Assembly: GCA_023213395.1 (NCBI GenBank)
Contig: CM041465.1
Location: 155,875,741 to 155,939,740 of the forward strand
Direction: 5' to 3'
Length of the DNA stretch: 64,000 bases
Source: Cycas panzhihuaensis
Lineage: Eukaryota; Cycadophyta
The notes below the pieces were generated by a model that saw only the letters and a program-made list of their open reading frames with translations, was not told the DNA's origin and did no database searches. The position numbers were made by a program, and so were the translations under genes. Of the stretch, positions 1-10,865 are shown piece after piece (position 1 is the stretch's first letter; every line of letters begins with the position of its first letter).

Positions 1-1350
1 TAGAAAAATATAATTTCTTAAATTTACGGGGTTGCCAAAAACTTTCCAAAACTCATTTGGACCTGATTCTACTTCTTGAAGATGAAGCTCTGATTCTAGT
101 TTGCATCACAAAAATTAGTACTTCATTTCCACATTGTGGGAGAAAGTTATTACTGATTTAGTAAAGACTGCTTTCTTTTGTATTAACAAAAAAAAAAGTG
201 AAGAAAATTTCTTTCTTCTTTTTATAAGGCTTAAAATCCCATTATAAAAGTGAGAAAAAAACACCTGGATCAGAGCAATATCGAGTGTCCTCACTCACTT
301 ATTAGCATTGTATTTCATCACTCTAAAACCACTCAAAGCAAGCAATCTAAAGACATATTAAGCAAGCACTCTAAAAGCACTCCAAGCAAACATTCTATTT
401 TCAGTTAAATGTACATTTGATGTAATTCGATAATCGTTTCACTCTTCCTAAAAGGAATGCATCATGTACGCTATTTTTTACCATCTTGTATCTATTCACA
501 CACTCACCAAGGTTGAGAAACCTTGGTTGGAAGAATGTTGTGCCATAAAAGAGGTGTGGGTTTCAAGTTGGGACTGGACTAAACCAGAATATTGGTGAGG
601 TTTGATTAGCCATATCATTGTACCTTAATCAGGGATCATCCTGATAACTAACTAGAAAAACTGAAACTTTAATACAAGATTAAAATATACTCAATCCAAT
701 AACCATCATAGCCATAGGTATGCACGTGCCACTCTTTAAAGGAGGTATATAGCTGCTCATTGGTGAACTAGGTAAGGATTGGGAGTACTTGGGCTCCGTT
801 GTGACTTGGATTTCATCACCAAGCACAATTATGGGTATCGTGGATGAAGGCTAACTTAATTCTACTAAAAGCCTAGGCATCCCTTCAACAACCTCAACTA
901 TATGTTGGACATAAGTTAAAGGTTATTGAGTTGATTATGTATCCTACATTTGAGTTTCAAGTTGTGTAAACCTAATAATGTCAACTTCTACATTGGCCTA
1001 CAATCTTGTATATTGATCACTTACTTATTTGTAAAAAGTGATCCATAGTGTAATCACAATCATAGTGCTTCTCATATTCCTATTGTGTCAGGTTAATATT
1101 TTCCACAAGTGTTGATAGCCAATTTTTATCATAGTGCTTCTCATATTCCTATTGCGTCAAGTTAATATTTGTCATAAGTGTTGGTGACTTTTCTCTAAGT
1201 TGCTCCCTTCATCTTTGAGCAACCATTCTCACTTCTTCTTCCTTCTGCTATACTACTTCATTACATTTCCCATTTGTAAATAGTGATTGGTCATTTATTT
1301 CCATCACTTTTTTAGTCCCTTGTTTATTTCTTCCCTTCTAGAAAGACACC
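1..1350 (+). other. Non-coding 5' leader of Copia-A1
   Basis: No coding potential. From about 480 onward it aligns by eye with the leader of Copia-A2 (about 60600-61300); for example both have an ACTxGAAAAACTGAAA-type stretch near 650-670 and 60710-60730. Positions 300-410 hold a loose short repeat based on AAGCAAGCA and CTCTAAAA. The 62-base duplication at 1059-1188 is listed separately. Confidence 0.7.
1059..1188 (+). repeat. Two-copy tandem duplication in the Copia-A1 leader
   Basis: A unit of about 62 bases beginning ATCATAGTGCTTCTCATATT starts at 1059 and again at 1128 (offset 69), with a few substitutions between copies. The corresponding part of Copia-A2 (about 61130-61190) appears to have one diverged copy, so the duplication is specific to A1 or was lost in A2. 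Confidence 0.8.
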
Positions 1351-2500
1351 ATGTCTTCACAGTTCAAGCAAAATGTGAACTAAATTCTAAAAGAGAAAGA
1401 AAATTGGGACGTGGTTCATTGGTGTTAGAAATGCTGCAAAGTATGGAGGTCTATGGAGAGATTACTTGTAACCTATACCATCTGTTACAGCTACAACTAC
1501 CTCAGCTACTTCTAGAGGAGGTGCTCCAACTGCTCCCACTGAAGTTATAGTTAAATGCCAATGGGAAATTGATGATGATAAAATCCATGCAGGGATACCG
1601 CTTGTCACTGATTATTCCCTGTATAATCTCATTAATAAAGCTGTACATGATACAACATGGAAAGTTCTTGAAGTTCTTAAGAATAACTTTGACACTAAAT
1701 CAAACTTAGAATTTGTTCACTTAGTGCTGAAGATGAACAAATTGAAAATGCACAAAGGACATGCAAATGAGACAATCAATCTCCTTCATCAAATTAAGTA
1801 AGTCATTGATAAAGATTTTAAAACTCAATGAATTACATGGGCTTTCTTGATTCACTCATGTCTCTATATCCTAGATTACAAAAATCTATTGGGAAGTCTT
1901 CAATCTAGTGGCACTTTGAAGACCCTAAACTTTGAGGATCTTACTAATAAGTTCATTGAATTTGATAAGACCTTTGATACCAACTTTGCCACTATATCAG
2001 ATCTAGTTGATGCTACTTTTGAAGTGGAAGAAGATCTTTGTTATACCAAAAATCGAGGTCAATTCTCTCGTAGAGGTGGTAATTCCTATGGAAGAGGAAG
2101 AGGTAGACAACAAGGACAACATCCTCTTAGTCAACAGACTCCTCAACTCCAACAAAAACAGTCTTAAGGCTAAGGCCAAAATAATCAACCTGGACCTAGA
2201 TCCAGTAATCAGAGATAATCTAACCAACCTAATACTTGGACTGGAAATCAAACAATTGTGTGCCAAAGGTGTAATAGAAAATGACATTATGCCAAAAATT
2301 ACAGAACTGCCACCAATAAACTACCAAGTTATCAACACCACCATGGTACACATAATATTGATAATACTTCTTTTAAAGATGCTTTTGGTGGAACGCAATT
2401 TGCTTATTCACACCTTCAAAGAATTGGAACCACTTCATCAAATGTTGTTGATAGATCCACTAAGTATATTGAGGCTCATTATGGTTATACTTATTCACTT
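1351..2500 (+). pseudogene. Copia-A1 gag (capsid/nucleocapsid), broken
   Basis: Gag would form the particle that packages element RNA. The start ATG at 1351 (MSSQFKQNVN) matches the start of the A2 copy at 61302. Recognisable stretches run through 1560-2165 in one frame, including the Copia gag-like KCQWEIDDDKIH and KTLNFEDLTNKFIEFDKTF. A Gly/Arg-rich tract follows (about 2070-2110), then a nucleocapsid zinc knuckle at 2261-2302 reading C-x2-C-x4-H-x4-Y: the last Cys is Tyr. Stops interrupt the knuckle (2282) and the N-terminal part, where the frame also shifts. No functional product is expected. Confidence 0.8.
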
Positions 2501-5500
2501 TTGCCTTCATCACTTGGAGTTACAAATAGTGCCACCTCAAATACTTCATCATGGATCATGGATACTCGAGCAACACAACACATAACTTGTCATTGCCAGT
2601 TCTTTCAAGATTTTGACTCTGAAGTTTATTGTGTTTTATACATGGCTGACAAATCATCTCAGCCAGTCAAAGGACTTGGAATTGTTTACCTAAAATTCCC
2701 AGGCCTTCCATATTTTACACTTGTTGATGTTTTATATATTCTTCGTCTGAAGCAAAATCTGATCTCCCTATCCACCCTTGTCTCTCGTGGATTTGATCTA
2801 AGTGTAACTGCAAACAATCAAACTCTCTATGTCATTCGCCCTCCTTCAAATGTTGTGGTTATGACCAGAATTCTTGATGGCAAACTTTTTTGCCTAACTG
2901 GCTCACCATCCTCTGAAGTCAACTATGTTGATGATGACTCTACTTTTACCACAACCCTGACTCCTCAAAAGTTGTCCCAAGCAGCCCTATGGCATGCTTG
3001 TATGGGCCATATCAAAATTAATCATTTAAGAGAACAACAAGCCACTCTTCCTAGTTTGCTTAGGCTTTCCTCTAAGCCCTTTAAATGCAAAGCATGTATT
3101 ATTGCCAAATCTCAAAGATAACCCTTTCCTCGTAGTCAGTGGAAATCTAGCCAACCTTTGTAGCTTGTACACTTAGATATATGTGGTCTATACCCATCCC
3201 TTCTCTTAAATAGAAGTGGTACTATATTACTTTCATTGATGATTTTACCAAGAAAGTATGGGTTACTTTTCTTACAAAGAAAGATGAAGCTTTTTCTATA
3301 TTTTAAGCTTTTAAGGCCTGCGTGGAAAATAAATCTGGATTCAATATCAAAATACTCAAGACTGACAATGGTGGCAAGTACACATCCAATGAGTTTGAAT
3401 CGTACCTATGTCAACATGGAATCAAACATCAGACCACTGTTGTAGGTACTCCCTAGCAAAATGGAGTTGACGAGTGCATGAATAGGACCATCATGAATAT
3501 GGCTTGCGCAATGCTGGTATATAAGAATGTCCCTATCTATCTTTGGGCTGAGGTTATCTAGACTGCTATGTATTGCATCAACATTATTAGTCCCTACAAG
3601 CTCAACCCCTCTTCACATGAAATGTGGTATAGATAAACCCCCTCTATCTCCCACTTCATAATTTTTGGCTCTACTTGTTATGCTCATATTCTGGAGGAAC
3701 ATAGAAACAAGCTCCAAGATAGAGCCATTAAAGGCATCTTTGTCAGATACCCTATGGACAAAAAGGAATACAAGGTTTTCATACCTTCACAATGTAAAAT
3801 CATTATTACTAGAGATGTTATCTTTGCAGAGACTGAAGATCAATTACTCATACTTGACTCCAAGATACCTTCATACCGATTTGATGATGCTACTGAATTT
3901 GATGTCCAGATTCTAAAATTTAGAGGGGGAGATACTGAACAGTTCCTTAAAATCTTAGAATCTGATAATAGAGCCTCAGAGGATACAAGCCATGACTCCC
4001 AGCCAATGTGTACACATCCAACACCATCATTTGTGAATAGCCAAGTTGACAAAGACAAAGCTATGGTAGAAGGATAATCTTCTTTAACATCTGTGGCTGG
4101 CCCATCTTTTCCAGCATCGTCAACTTCCTCCATGCCAAATATTTCACATGATCCTTTTTAGGATCAAAATAAAGATCAAGTAGTTGTAGAAATAAAAACC
4201 TCATTCCCAACTCAAGGTTTTTGTGAAGCCTACCAGCTACACAAGGATATGTGACCAGATGAGGTAGGCAAAATTGGCACTAGAAGTGCCTATATAACAA
4301 GGATGCATGAATCATTTTTTGTTAAGCTTGAACCAACAGAACTACATCTTGCTCTTAATGAAGAGCCCCTAATGTACCAAGAAGCTGTAAAGCATGCAGC
4401 TTGGAGAAATGCCATGAATGAAGTGTAATAATCTCTTATTAAGAACGGTACATGGGAGCTTGTTGATCTACCACTTGGAAGAAAGGTAGTTCAAAATACA
4501 TGGGGGTTCAAAAATAATTATAGATCAGATGGCACCCTAGAAAAACACAAGGTGAGGTTGGTAGAAAAAGGATTCACGCAAAGGGAATGCATCGACTACA
4601 TTGAAATCTTTGCTCCTACAACTAAGTGGCTTACAATCAGAACTCTTATAGCCTTGGCTTCTCAATAGGGTTGGAAAATCCACCAACTCGATGTTAGTAC
4701 TGTATTTCTTAATGGGGACCTTAAACAAGAAATTTACATGGCTCAGCCAGAAGGATACAGGATTATTGGTCATGAGCATAAAGTTTTTAGGCTCAAAAAG
4801 TTATTGTACAGCCTAAAGCAAGCCCCTCGTGCTTGGTTGACCAAGTTATCTGAAAGAATGAGGCAACTTGGATATGAGGTTTGTGACTATCAAGATATTG
4901 ATGCAACATTATTTAACAAGTGCCAAAATGATAAAGTCACTTACCTCTTAATCTTTATAGATGACATGCTAATAACAGGGAATAGTGAATAGGCAATCAA
5001 CCAGCTGAAGAAGGACCTTGCTAAAACTTTTGAATTATCTGACCTCGAGTTGATGAAATATTACTTGGGAATTGAAGTAACTCAAAAGAATGGAAAATCT
5101 CTCTCTCCCAAGAAAAATATATCAACGATCTTCTAACAAAGTTTCAGTTAGAAGGTGCTTGACCAGTGGATATACCTATGGAGCCTAATATTAAACTCTC
5201 AGTTGATGGTGACATTAGGGAGGCAGATGCAACACTCTACAGGTAACTTGTAGGTAGTCTCATCTATACTACCAACACAAGGCTAGATATTGCACACTCT
5301 GTCAGTATTCTTGCAAGATTCATGACAAATCCTAAGCAGAATCATTGGCAAGCTACAATATGAGTGTTGAGGTACCTAAAGACAACTAGAAAGTATGGTC
5401 TGTTGTATGAACCCAATGCAAAATTTAAACTTTATGCATATATAGACTCAGACTTTACCAGAGATAAAGACACAGGAAGATCTACATCTGGGTACATAAC

Positions 5501-5884
5501 ATTTCTTGGAACATCACTAATATCATGGAGATCTAGATGATAGAAGATATTTGCAGACTCAACCACCAAAGTTGAGTACATTACTATTTCTGAGACAAGC
5601 AAGGAGATGATATAACTTAGAAAATTGATGAATACATTAAATACCACCTAAACAAGTTCTACTAACTTATATGTAGATAATCAATCTATAATCCATATGG
5701 CTAAAAATCCTGTATTTCTTGATCATACCAAACAGGATTAGAGAACTAGTTCATGATGGCACAATTCAACTAGAGTACTACCCCACAATAGATCAAGTGG
5801 CCAATATCTTCACCAAACTACTGAAGAGGTTGAAGTTTGAACAATTTCGAAAGTAACTCGGCCTTAGGGCCTCTATCTATGACT
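2500..5884 (+). pseudogene. Copia-A1 pol: protease, integrase, reverse transcriptase, RNase H
   Basis: Protease site near 2555 reads WIMDTRATQHIT, so the DTG/DSG glycine is Arg. The integrase zinc domain (LWHACMGH near 2990, CKAC near 3085) is followed by the core with VHLDICG, KTDNGG and NGVDECMNRT, which keeps all three acidic residues. Reverse transcriptase spans about 4380-5000; FLNGDL and SLKQAPRAW are typical, and the catalytic box reads FIDDM (4957-4968), with both Asp intact. RNase H (about 5430-5720) has YIDSDFTRDKDTGRSTSGY and STTKVEY. Typical wild-type Gln/Trp codons are TAG/TAA/TGA in many places, for example the P-*-QNGV motif near 3455. Frame changes occur near 3200, 5100 and 5740. 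Confidence 0.9.
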
Positions 5885-5930
5885 GATTGAAGGAGACGAT
5901 AATAGGACCATCATACTCTGTCTCATTCGT

Positions 5931-6075
5931 GAAAACCCCTTGTGGGCACGGAAGGACAAGAGTAAGTCTCTGCTCTATCCCATTTATGAAAACCCGTTAT
6001 GGGCACAAAAGGATAAGGGTTGGATCATTTTGGAAAATCAGAACCTATGAAAACCCGAAAGGGCATGGGGGATGA
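5931..6075 (+). repeat. Three degenerate repeats with CCC-loop-GGG in the Copia-A1 3' UTR
   Basis: GAAAACCC followed by 4-5 bases and GGGCA occurs at 5931, 5988 and 6049 (spacing 57 and 61). Each copy can fold as a small CCC/GGG hairpin; the third has loop GAAA. A spurious 62-residue frame across the repeats is not a gene. Confidence 0.7.
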
Positions 6076-6185
6076 CCAAATGGTATATGGAGACTCAGTA
6101 GATTTTAGCTACAAAAATCATTATACTGATTGGCTATCTAGCTTCATTTAAAGAGCTACTTGAGCCAAGTTAGTAGATTAGAAAA

Positions 6186-6222
6186 TTTGTGGGTTTTCTT
6201 CCCCATGAGGGTTTCCCACAAA
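6186..6222 (+). other. Predicted hairpin in the Copia-A1 3' UTR
   Basis: TTTGTGGG at 6186-6193 can pair perfectly with CCCACAAA at 6215-6222; an inner CCC/GGG pairs around a short loop. Almost the same structure is in the LTRs of LTR-F and Copia-D. The sequence is seen; the fold is predicted. Confidence 0.65.
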
Positions 6223-6307
6223 AGTGTCATAGTAGTTTGCTTTGTAAGAGGCTCAAATGAAGCCCTCATAGGATAGAATAAAATAGGATTAAATGACCTT
6301 CTATCAT

Positions 6308-6319
6308 TAAGGGGGAGAT
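6308..6319 (+). promoter_or_regulatory. Polypurine tract of Copia-A1
   Basis: Purine run AAGGGGGAGA directly before the TG that opens the LTR; this is where plus-strand DNA synthesis would be primed. Confidence 0.7.
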
Positions 6320-6709
6320 TGAAAAGGGTTAATGTCACAAGGTCATTACATTAGTTGATTATTTCAAAAAATGGTCTTAAGTGAACTTTAAATTAGATCA
6401 CTTAAGTAAAATGTACTTTCATGTATATTATGTGTAATTTTATTTCACCTAACTCTAATGCTCCCTCTCTCAATATAAAAGTAAAAGCTCAATGAAGGAG
6501 ATTCATTCTTACCTCCCTATTTTCTGAGAGCTACTTTCTTTCTCTCAAGTCTCTCTTTCTCCCATGCTTGCCTTTGTGTTTAGTGCATGGAGATGAAGGA
6601 TAGATCCACTATTTTCAGGTCTTATAGACCCATTTACAACTAATTGTCTGATTGTCAATTAGTAAATCAACCAAATCCCAAGTTTTGTTCTACTCAATAA
6701 TATAAATTT
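6320..6709 (+). repeat. 3' LTR of Copia-A1, followed by a primer-site-like sequence
   Basis: Starts TGAAAAGGGTTAATG and resembles the start of the Copia-A2 LTR at 59024 (TGATGGATGTTAATG). A CAATATAAAAG box near 6472 may be its promoter. The 3' boundary is set by a TGGTATCA motif at 6710-6717 that matches the initiator tRNA-Met primer site. That is expected after a 5' LTR, not a 3' LTR (see findings). Confidence 0.7.
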
Positions 6710-6759
6710 TGGTATCAATGGTTGTTCTCTACTTTTACTATTAGTTGGTCTCCTCAAAA

Positions 6760-8410
6760 CTTGAAAGCTCCTCAACATCCAACACATTTACCATCGAAGC
6801 AAAATTGATTGTATGAAGTCTCATTTTAAACTTTTATTTACCTTATGTCTCAGATAAGTAAGCTTCAACTATGGGTTTCAAATACTATTTAGAGAATTTT
6901 TTAACAAGTGGAGTGACCTTAGATTACATCTCTAGCTATGTCTTTTGAGCATCTTCACACTCATCCTCCCTAATTTCTTTCTCCTTTTTTGGCTTAGTCT
7001 TAAGCTTAACAAATTGTTATCTTGAAGAATTGGATTCAAGTTATTTCTTGATCTGCTTCCCCTTGTCTTAGCATATTTTCAAAGTGTCTAGATTTTGATT
7101 TTAATTTGTTTCTTGATTTGCTTCCCCTTTTATATGCACTCTTTTAGATGTTAGTTCATATACGCGATACACTTTACTTTCTTCACTATATCCCACGAGA
7201 ATGCACTTGGAATACTTATCAACAAACTTCTAGCTTTTCTCTTTAGGAACATATATATATATTATGCTTCCAAAGATTTTAAGATGGCTAACTGTAGGTT
7301 TATATCCCAACCATGCTTTTTTAGGTGTTTCATTCCATATAACTTTAGCCACACTCTTATTTGTTAGGTACACTATTGTACATATAACTTTTACCCAAAT
7401 TTTTTTTAGAGGTTTCTTACCTTCATCATCGACTTGGCCTTATTAACTAATATTCTACTCATCCTCTTAGCTACTCTGTTTTGTTGAGGAGTATATGAGG
7501 TTGCCAACTAGCTTTTTATAACATGATCCTTGCAAAAATAGATACAGGTATTAGAGTTGTATTCTCCCCCATTATTTGTTCTTAGTATCTTTATTCTTTG
7601 TCTACTTTCATTCTCCACTTTCATTTTGAACTTAAATATGTTGAATGACTAAGACTTCTTTAAAGGATAAACCTAGACCTTTCTCACAAAATCATCAATA
7701 AAAGTTGAGAAATATGATGTGGTTGGTATATAACCGTATATATCATAATGGATTAGGCCCTACTTTTTAATTACCCTCTAAGACTTATATTGAGAAAACT
7801 TTTCCTATACTACTTTCCATAAATGCAGTATTCATAAGTATCCTTTTTTTTTCTTTAACTTTGGGAGATCATGCACCATATTTAATTTATTCATTGACTA
7901 ACGAGTCAACTATATCCTTTGGTTTATAAACTTGCCTAAGACCCTATAAAAATGATTACCTCGTATACCTTTTATGATTATTTTTCCATCATGATCATTA
8001 ATGGTAGCTCTTTCATTTTTCAAGAGAACACTCTTCCTATTGTCCTATATTTGACTAACAAAAATTAGGTTCATTTTCAAACTTAACATATATAAAAAGT
8101 TCTCCATATAGGAATCATTGTAATCAAAAGTAATAACTAGGATCTCTCTTATACCCTTGATAGTTTAAACCTTATTATCTTCTAAAATGACTATATATTC
8201 AATGACTTTTCACATATGCGTGAACCATTCAGGCCTTTTTGTCATGTGCCTAGAAGCACCTAAGTTAATGTACTAAACATCGTTGGACCTTTTGTCATTT
8301 GTTGTCAAATTCCAACGACCATCCCTATGTTGTTAATCAACCTACAATAGACTACAATCTCTTTTTATGTGACCTAGTTGATTATAGTTATGATAGGTTC
8401 TTTAAGGTAG
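6760..8410 (-). pseudogene. Copia-B: truncated antisense Copia gag-pol fragment
   Basis: Read on the minus strand from about 8400: a zinc knuckle with its first two Cys changed to Tyr (then NQLGHIKRDC), a protease-like SRHMTKRPEWFTHM, integrase with FSTFIDDFVRKV, LRTNNGGEYNSN, SYTPQQNRVAKRMSR, and a C-terminal stretch near 7140-7210 reading KCILVGYSEESKVYRVYEL. A charged linker (about 6900-7090) follows. Reverse transcriptase and most of gag are missing. Integrase acidic residues are altered: TDNGG reads TNNGG, and the Glu of VAER reads Lys. The left end abuts the Copia-A1 LTR. Confidence 0.8.
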
Positions 8411-9578
8411 TTTATTTAAATAAGAAAATAAGCATTTTCGCCTATTTTTAATGTAAAATGCAATAAAATAAGCATAATCACAAGAAAATAATTGGTGTTA
8501 CATAGCCCTTAGACAACAAACACACTTTTTATTAGAAAATATTAATTATGGGGTTCTCAATCACTTTGTAGAGAGTTGAGAAAACATACTAAACCATTGA
8601 TCACCACGCAGGGAGCCAGAATCCTATCATATGGCCATGCTCATTGCTTATAATGTGAAAAGGTACAAAAAAATAGTGCTCTTTATCTTTACAACATGCT
8701 CCTCTATGAGTTAGAAAATTGCTTAACACATTTATGCTCAATGTAACTATAGGTTAACAACCTAGGGGGCTTACCAAACTGAAAAAATAATTAAAAAATA
8801 ATTTAATATAACTACACATTAGAAAAAAAAAAGAAAAAATCCTATGTTAATTGTCAATAGATTTTGTCTACATAGGGAAATGTGTTACTAAAAATCTACA
8901 TTGAATTATCAAGTTGATTCATATCTCTAAGTATGCATTTAACTTATATTCAACATTCACTAAGATGGTATCCTCATCCGTTTACATAATGTCATTTCCT
9001 TTATTTTTTTTTCGTTATATATTCTTCCTCTATATCAAAGATAACGATTCTTACTCTTAACTTTCTATATTTGATCAGAAGACTTTCTGTTGACAAATTA
9101 TGGCTCTTTGCACTTGACTTATAATGGCTTCATAAATCTCCCTTCTAAATGGCATAAGCACTTATATCACTATTGAACTCCTTATCACCAAATTTGAGGA
9201 TATTAGTATAAGTGAAAATGAGATATGTTATGTATGTGCTTCCATGAGGAATAAGAGAAATCATAATTTCATGTTCTTTCTAAAGATGCAACATTGTAAC
9301 ATTTAGAAACTTCAAACTAGACAAACCAGAGTGTGTAAAAGAAGACTTCCATGCCTCTTTGGAGGTTCCATGGCTGGATACTATCTATGCACTATGCCAC
9401 ATCCACCTTATAATAACAAGGGCCATCCACTTTATTCACTATTCTACCTTGGAAGATCTCACACTATTACTTTGCACAGTAAAGGGAAGGGGTCAACCAA
9501 TCTTACTAGCACTGTGATGGCCTGTGGCCTATCTACTTCATGGGGGTGCACTATGTATCAATTTAGGGCATCAAATAA
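8411..9578. other. AT-rich spacer, no recognised gene
   Basis: No motif recognised on either strand. The last 250 bases (9331-9578) are less AT-rich and hold a short plus-strand frame that is unlike anything I recognise and runs into the Gypsy-C LTR. The final bases AATAA (9574-9578) are the target-site duplication of Gypsy-C. Confidence 0.6.
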
Positions 9579-10142
9579 TGTAACATTCCAAAATATAGTT
9601 AAAAAAAAATATAGCTTATGACCATTCAAATCAAAGGTCTCTGAATGATGATTCCAACAATGTAGACAAAAGTTAATTTTGACATCTATATCAAAAGTTA
9701 TGATCGTTTAAAGACTTTAGTATGCCTATTTTTAGAGGTGTTCTGGTTGACTTCTAGTATTAGTTTTGGGTAGGCTTTTCCCCTTTTTTGGCTGACTTCT
9801 ATTACTATCTTTTGACTACCTATTTAAGAAGGATTTGTAACCTCATTTGATCATCATCAGAGAAGTCTTGGACTACAATATTTTTGGCCCTTTTAGAGGA
9901 GCTTTATGGAGGGTACCTCACCTCGAAGAGGGATTCTTTATCAACCATAATTGTAGAGTCATTTGGTAATCTTGTATCTATCTAGTTTATTTTCATTTTG
10001 TACCACTTTATATTTGTATTCCATAAGTATTCAAGTGGATTTATATTGTTTCTTTCTGTATTGAATATTTTGCATGTGCATTTGGTGGATATTTTGTCTA
10101 TTTTGATAAAAATTCTTAGAAGAATTATATAAGATTGCTACA
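9579..10142 (+). repeat. 5' LTR of Gypsy-C
   Basis: Begins TGTAACATTCC and ends TTGCTACA, matching 13718-14277 with scattered differences. A CTATTTAAG box near 9820 is a possible promoter. Confidence 0.95.
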
Positions 10143-10158
10143 AGTGGTATTAGAGTCT
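10143..10158 (+). promoter_or_regulatory. Primer binding site of Gypsy-C
   Basis: AGTGGTATTAGAGTC directly follows the LTR and resembles the TGGTATCAGAGC site complementary to initiator tRNA-Met. Confidence 0.85.
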
Positions 10159-10198
10159 CGTTCAAAGTAGCTATTTAGAATATTTTTATAAGAAATAT

Positions 10199-10405
10199 TT
10201 GAGAAATTTTTTTCCCAATAGAACGAAGTTAAGGTCAGGAAAAATCACAATAGGAAATATGGTGCTCCAGGTCTCCCAGAGAATCGAGGATGTGTCAAAA
10301 AGGGCGTACCATTTAGATAGTAGTATCACGCTAATGCAAAACCAGTATAAGGAATTAAAATCAGATATGCAAGAAATTCACGATATTCTGTTGGCTCCAA
10401 AATAA
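10199..10405 (+). pseudogene. Gypsy-C gag remnant
   Basis: A 68-residue frame just after the primer site (ends DMQEIHDILLAPK) has the charged, helical look of a chromovirus gag N-terminus. The rest of gag, including any zinc knuckle, is absent because an inverted block follows at 10458. Assignment rests mostly on position. Confidence 0.45.
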
Positions 10406-10457
10406 GATTTTGGATTTCAAAGCAGAGCTAAAGAAGAGGAGTAGAGCTAGAAAAAAA

Positions 10458-10662
10458 GAAAAGACCTGTCCAAAACTAATACTGGAAGTCTGCCAGAATA
10501 ACTATAAAAACAACCAAACTAAAGTCTTTAAACAATCATAACTTTTGATATAGATGCCAAAATTAACTTTCATTTGGACCATTGGAATCGTTGTTCAGAG
10601 GCCTTTGATTTGAATGGTCATATGCCTTTTTTTTTTTAAACCATAGTTTAGAATGTTATAAT
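10458..10662 (-). repeat. Inverted copy of the first ~205 bases of the Gypsy-C LTR
   Basis: Read on the minus strand it starts TATAACATTCTAAACTATGG and follows LTR positions 9579-9787 with substitutions; shared blocks include GACCATTCAAATCAAAGG and the AAAGTTATGATYRTTTAAAG region. Orientation is opposite to both flanking LTRs. Confidence 0.9.
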
Positions 10663-10689
10663 GTGGTTGAGTACTCTATAATACATAAG

Positions 10690-10865
10690 CTTGCTTGCTA
10701 GTAATAATTACCACAAGGTATAGTCTTACCATTTGTTATTGCCACTTGGAATATATTGAGTGGCCTTACTATGAGACCTAACTTTTCTGCAGTAGGGTGA
10801 TTTATGAAATTGTGTATACTACCACTATCTACCAAAATAGAAACCTTTATATTTTTTATTAACCC
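10690..10865 (-). pseudogene. Inverted protease segment inside Gypsy-C
   Basis: Minus-strand frame with a retropepsin motif: NIKVSILVDSGSIHNFINH, then AEKLGLIV and NGKTIPCG. VDSG is the active-site triad in its context. It lies opposite in strand to the reverse transcriptase that begins at about 10869. Its downstream end runs into the inverted LTR fragment, so protease C-terminus and all later domains are deleted from the inverted copy. Confidence 0.85.

Larger units (their letters stand above)
1..6709 (+). mobile_element. Copia-A1: Ty1/Copia retrotransposon, 5' end off window
   Basis: Order seen: long non-coding leader (1-1350), gag, protease, integrase, reverse transcriptase, RNase H, a 3' UTR with repeats, a purine tract, and a 3' LTR at 6320. 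Integrase before reverse transcriptase defines Ty1/Copia. The 5' LTR is not in the window. The related copy at 59024-64000 has about 1.96 kb between its primer site and gag, so the A1 5' LTR should lie roughly 0.6 kb upstream of base 1. The copy is dead: many in-frame stops and at least two frameshifts (near 5100 and 5740). Confidence 0.9.

Noticed and set aside
5931-6075. CRISPR-like array
   Set aside because: Only three degenerate repeats inside a plant retrotransposon 3' UTR, with no unique spacers of constant length.
9331-9578. Possible host exon truncated by the Gypsy-C insertion
   Set aside because: The sequence after the element does not continue a coding frame, and no domain is recognised.
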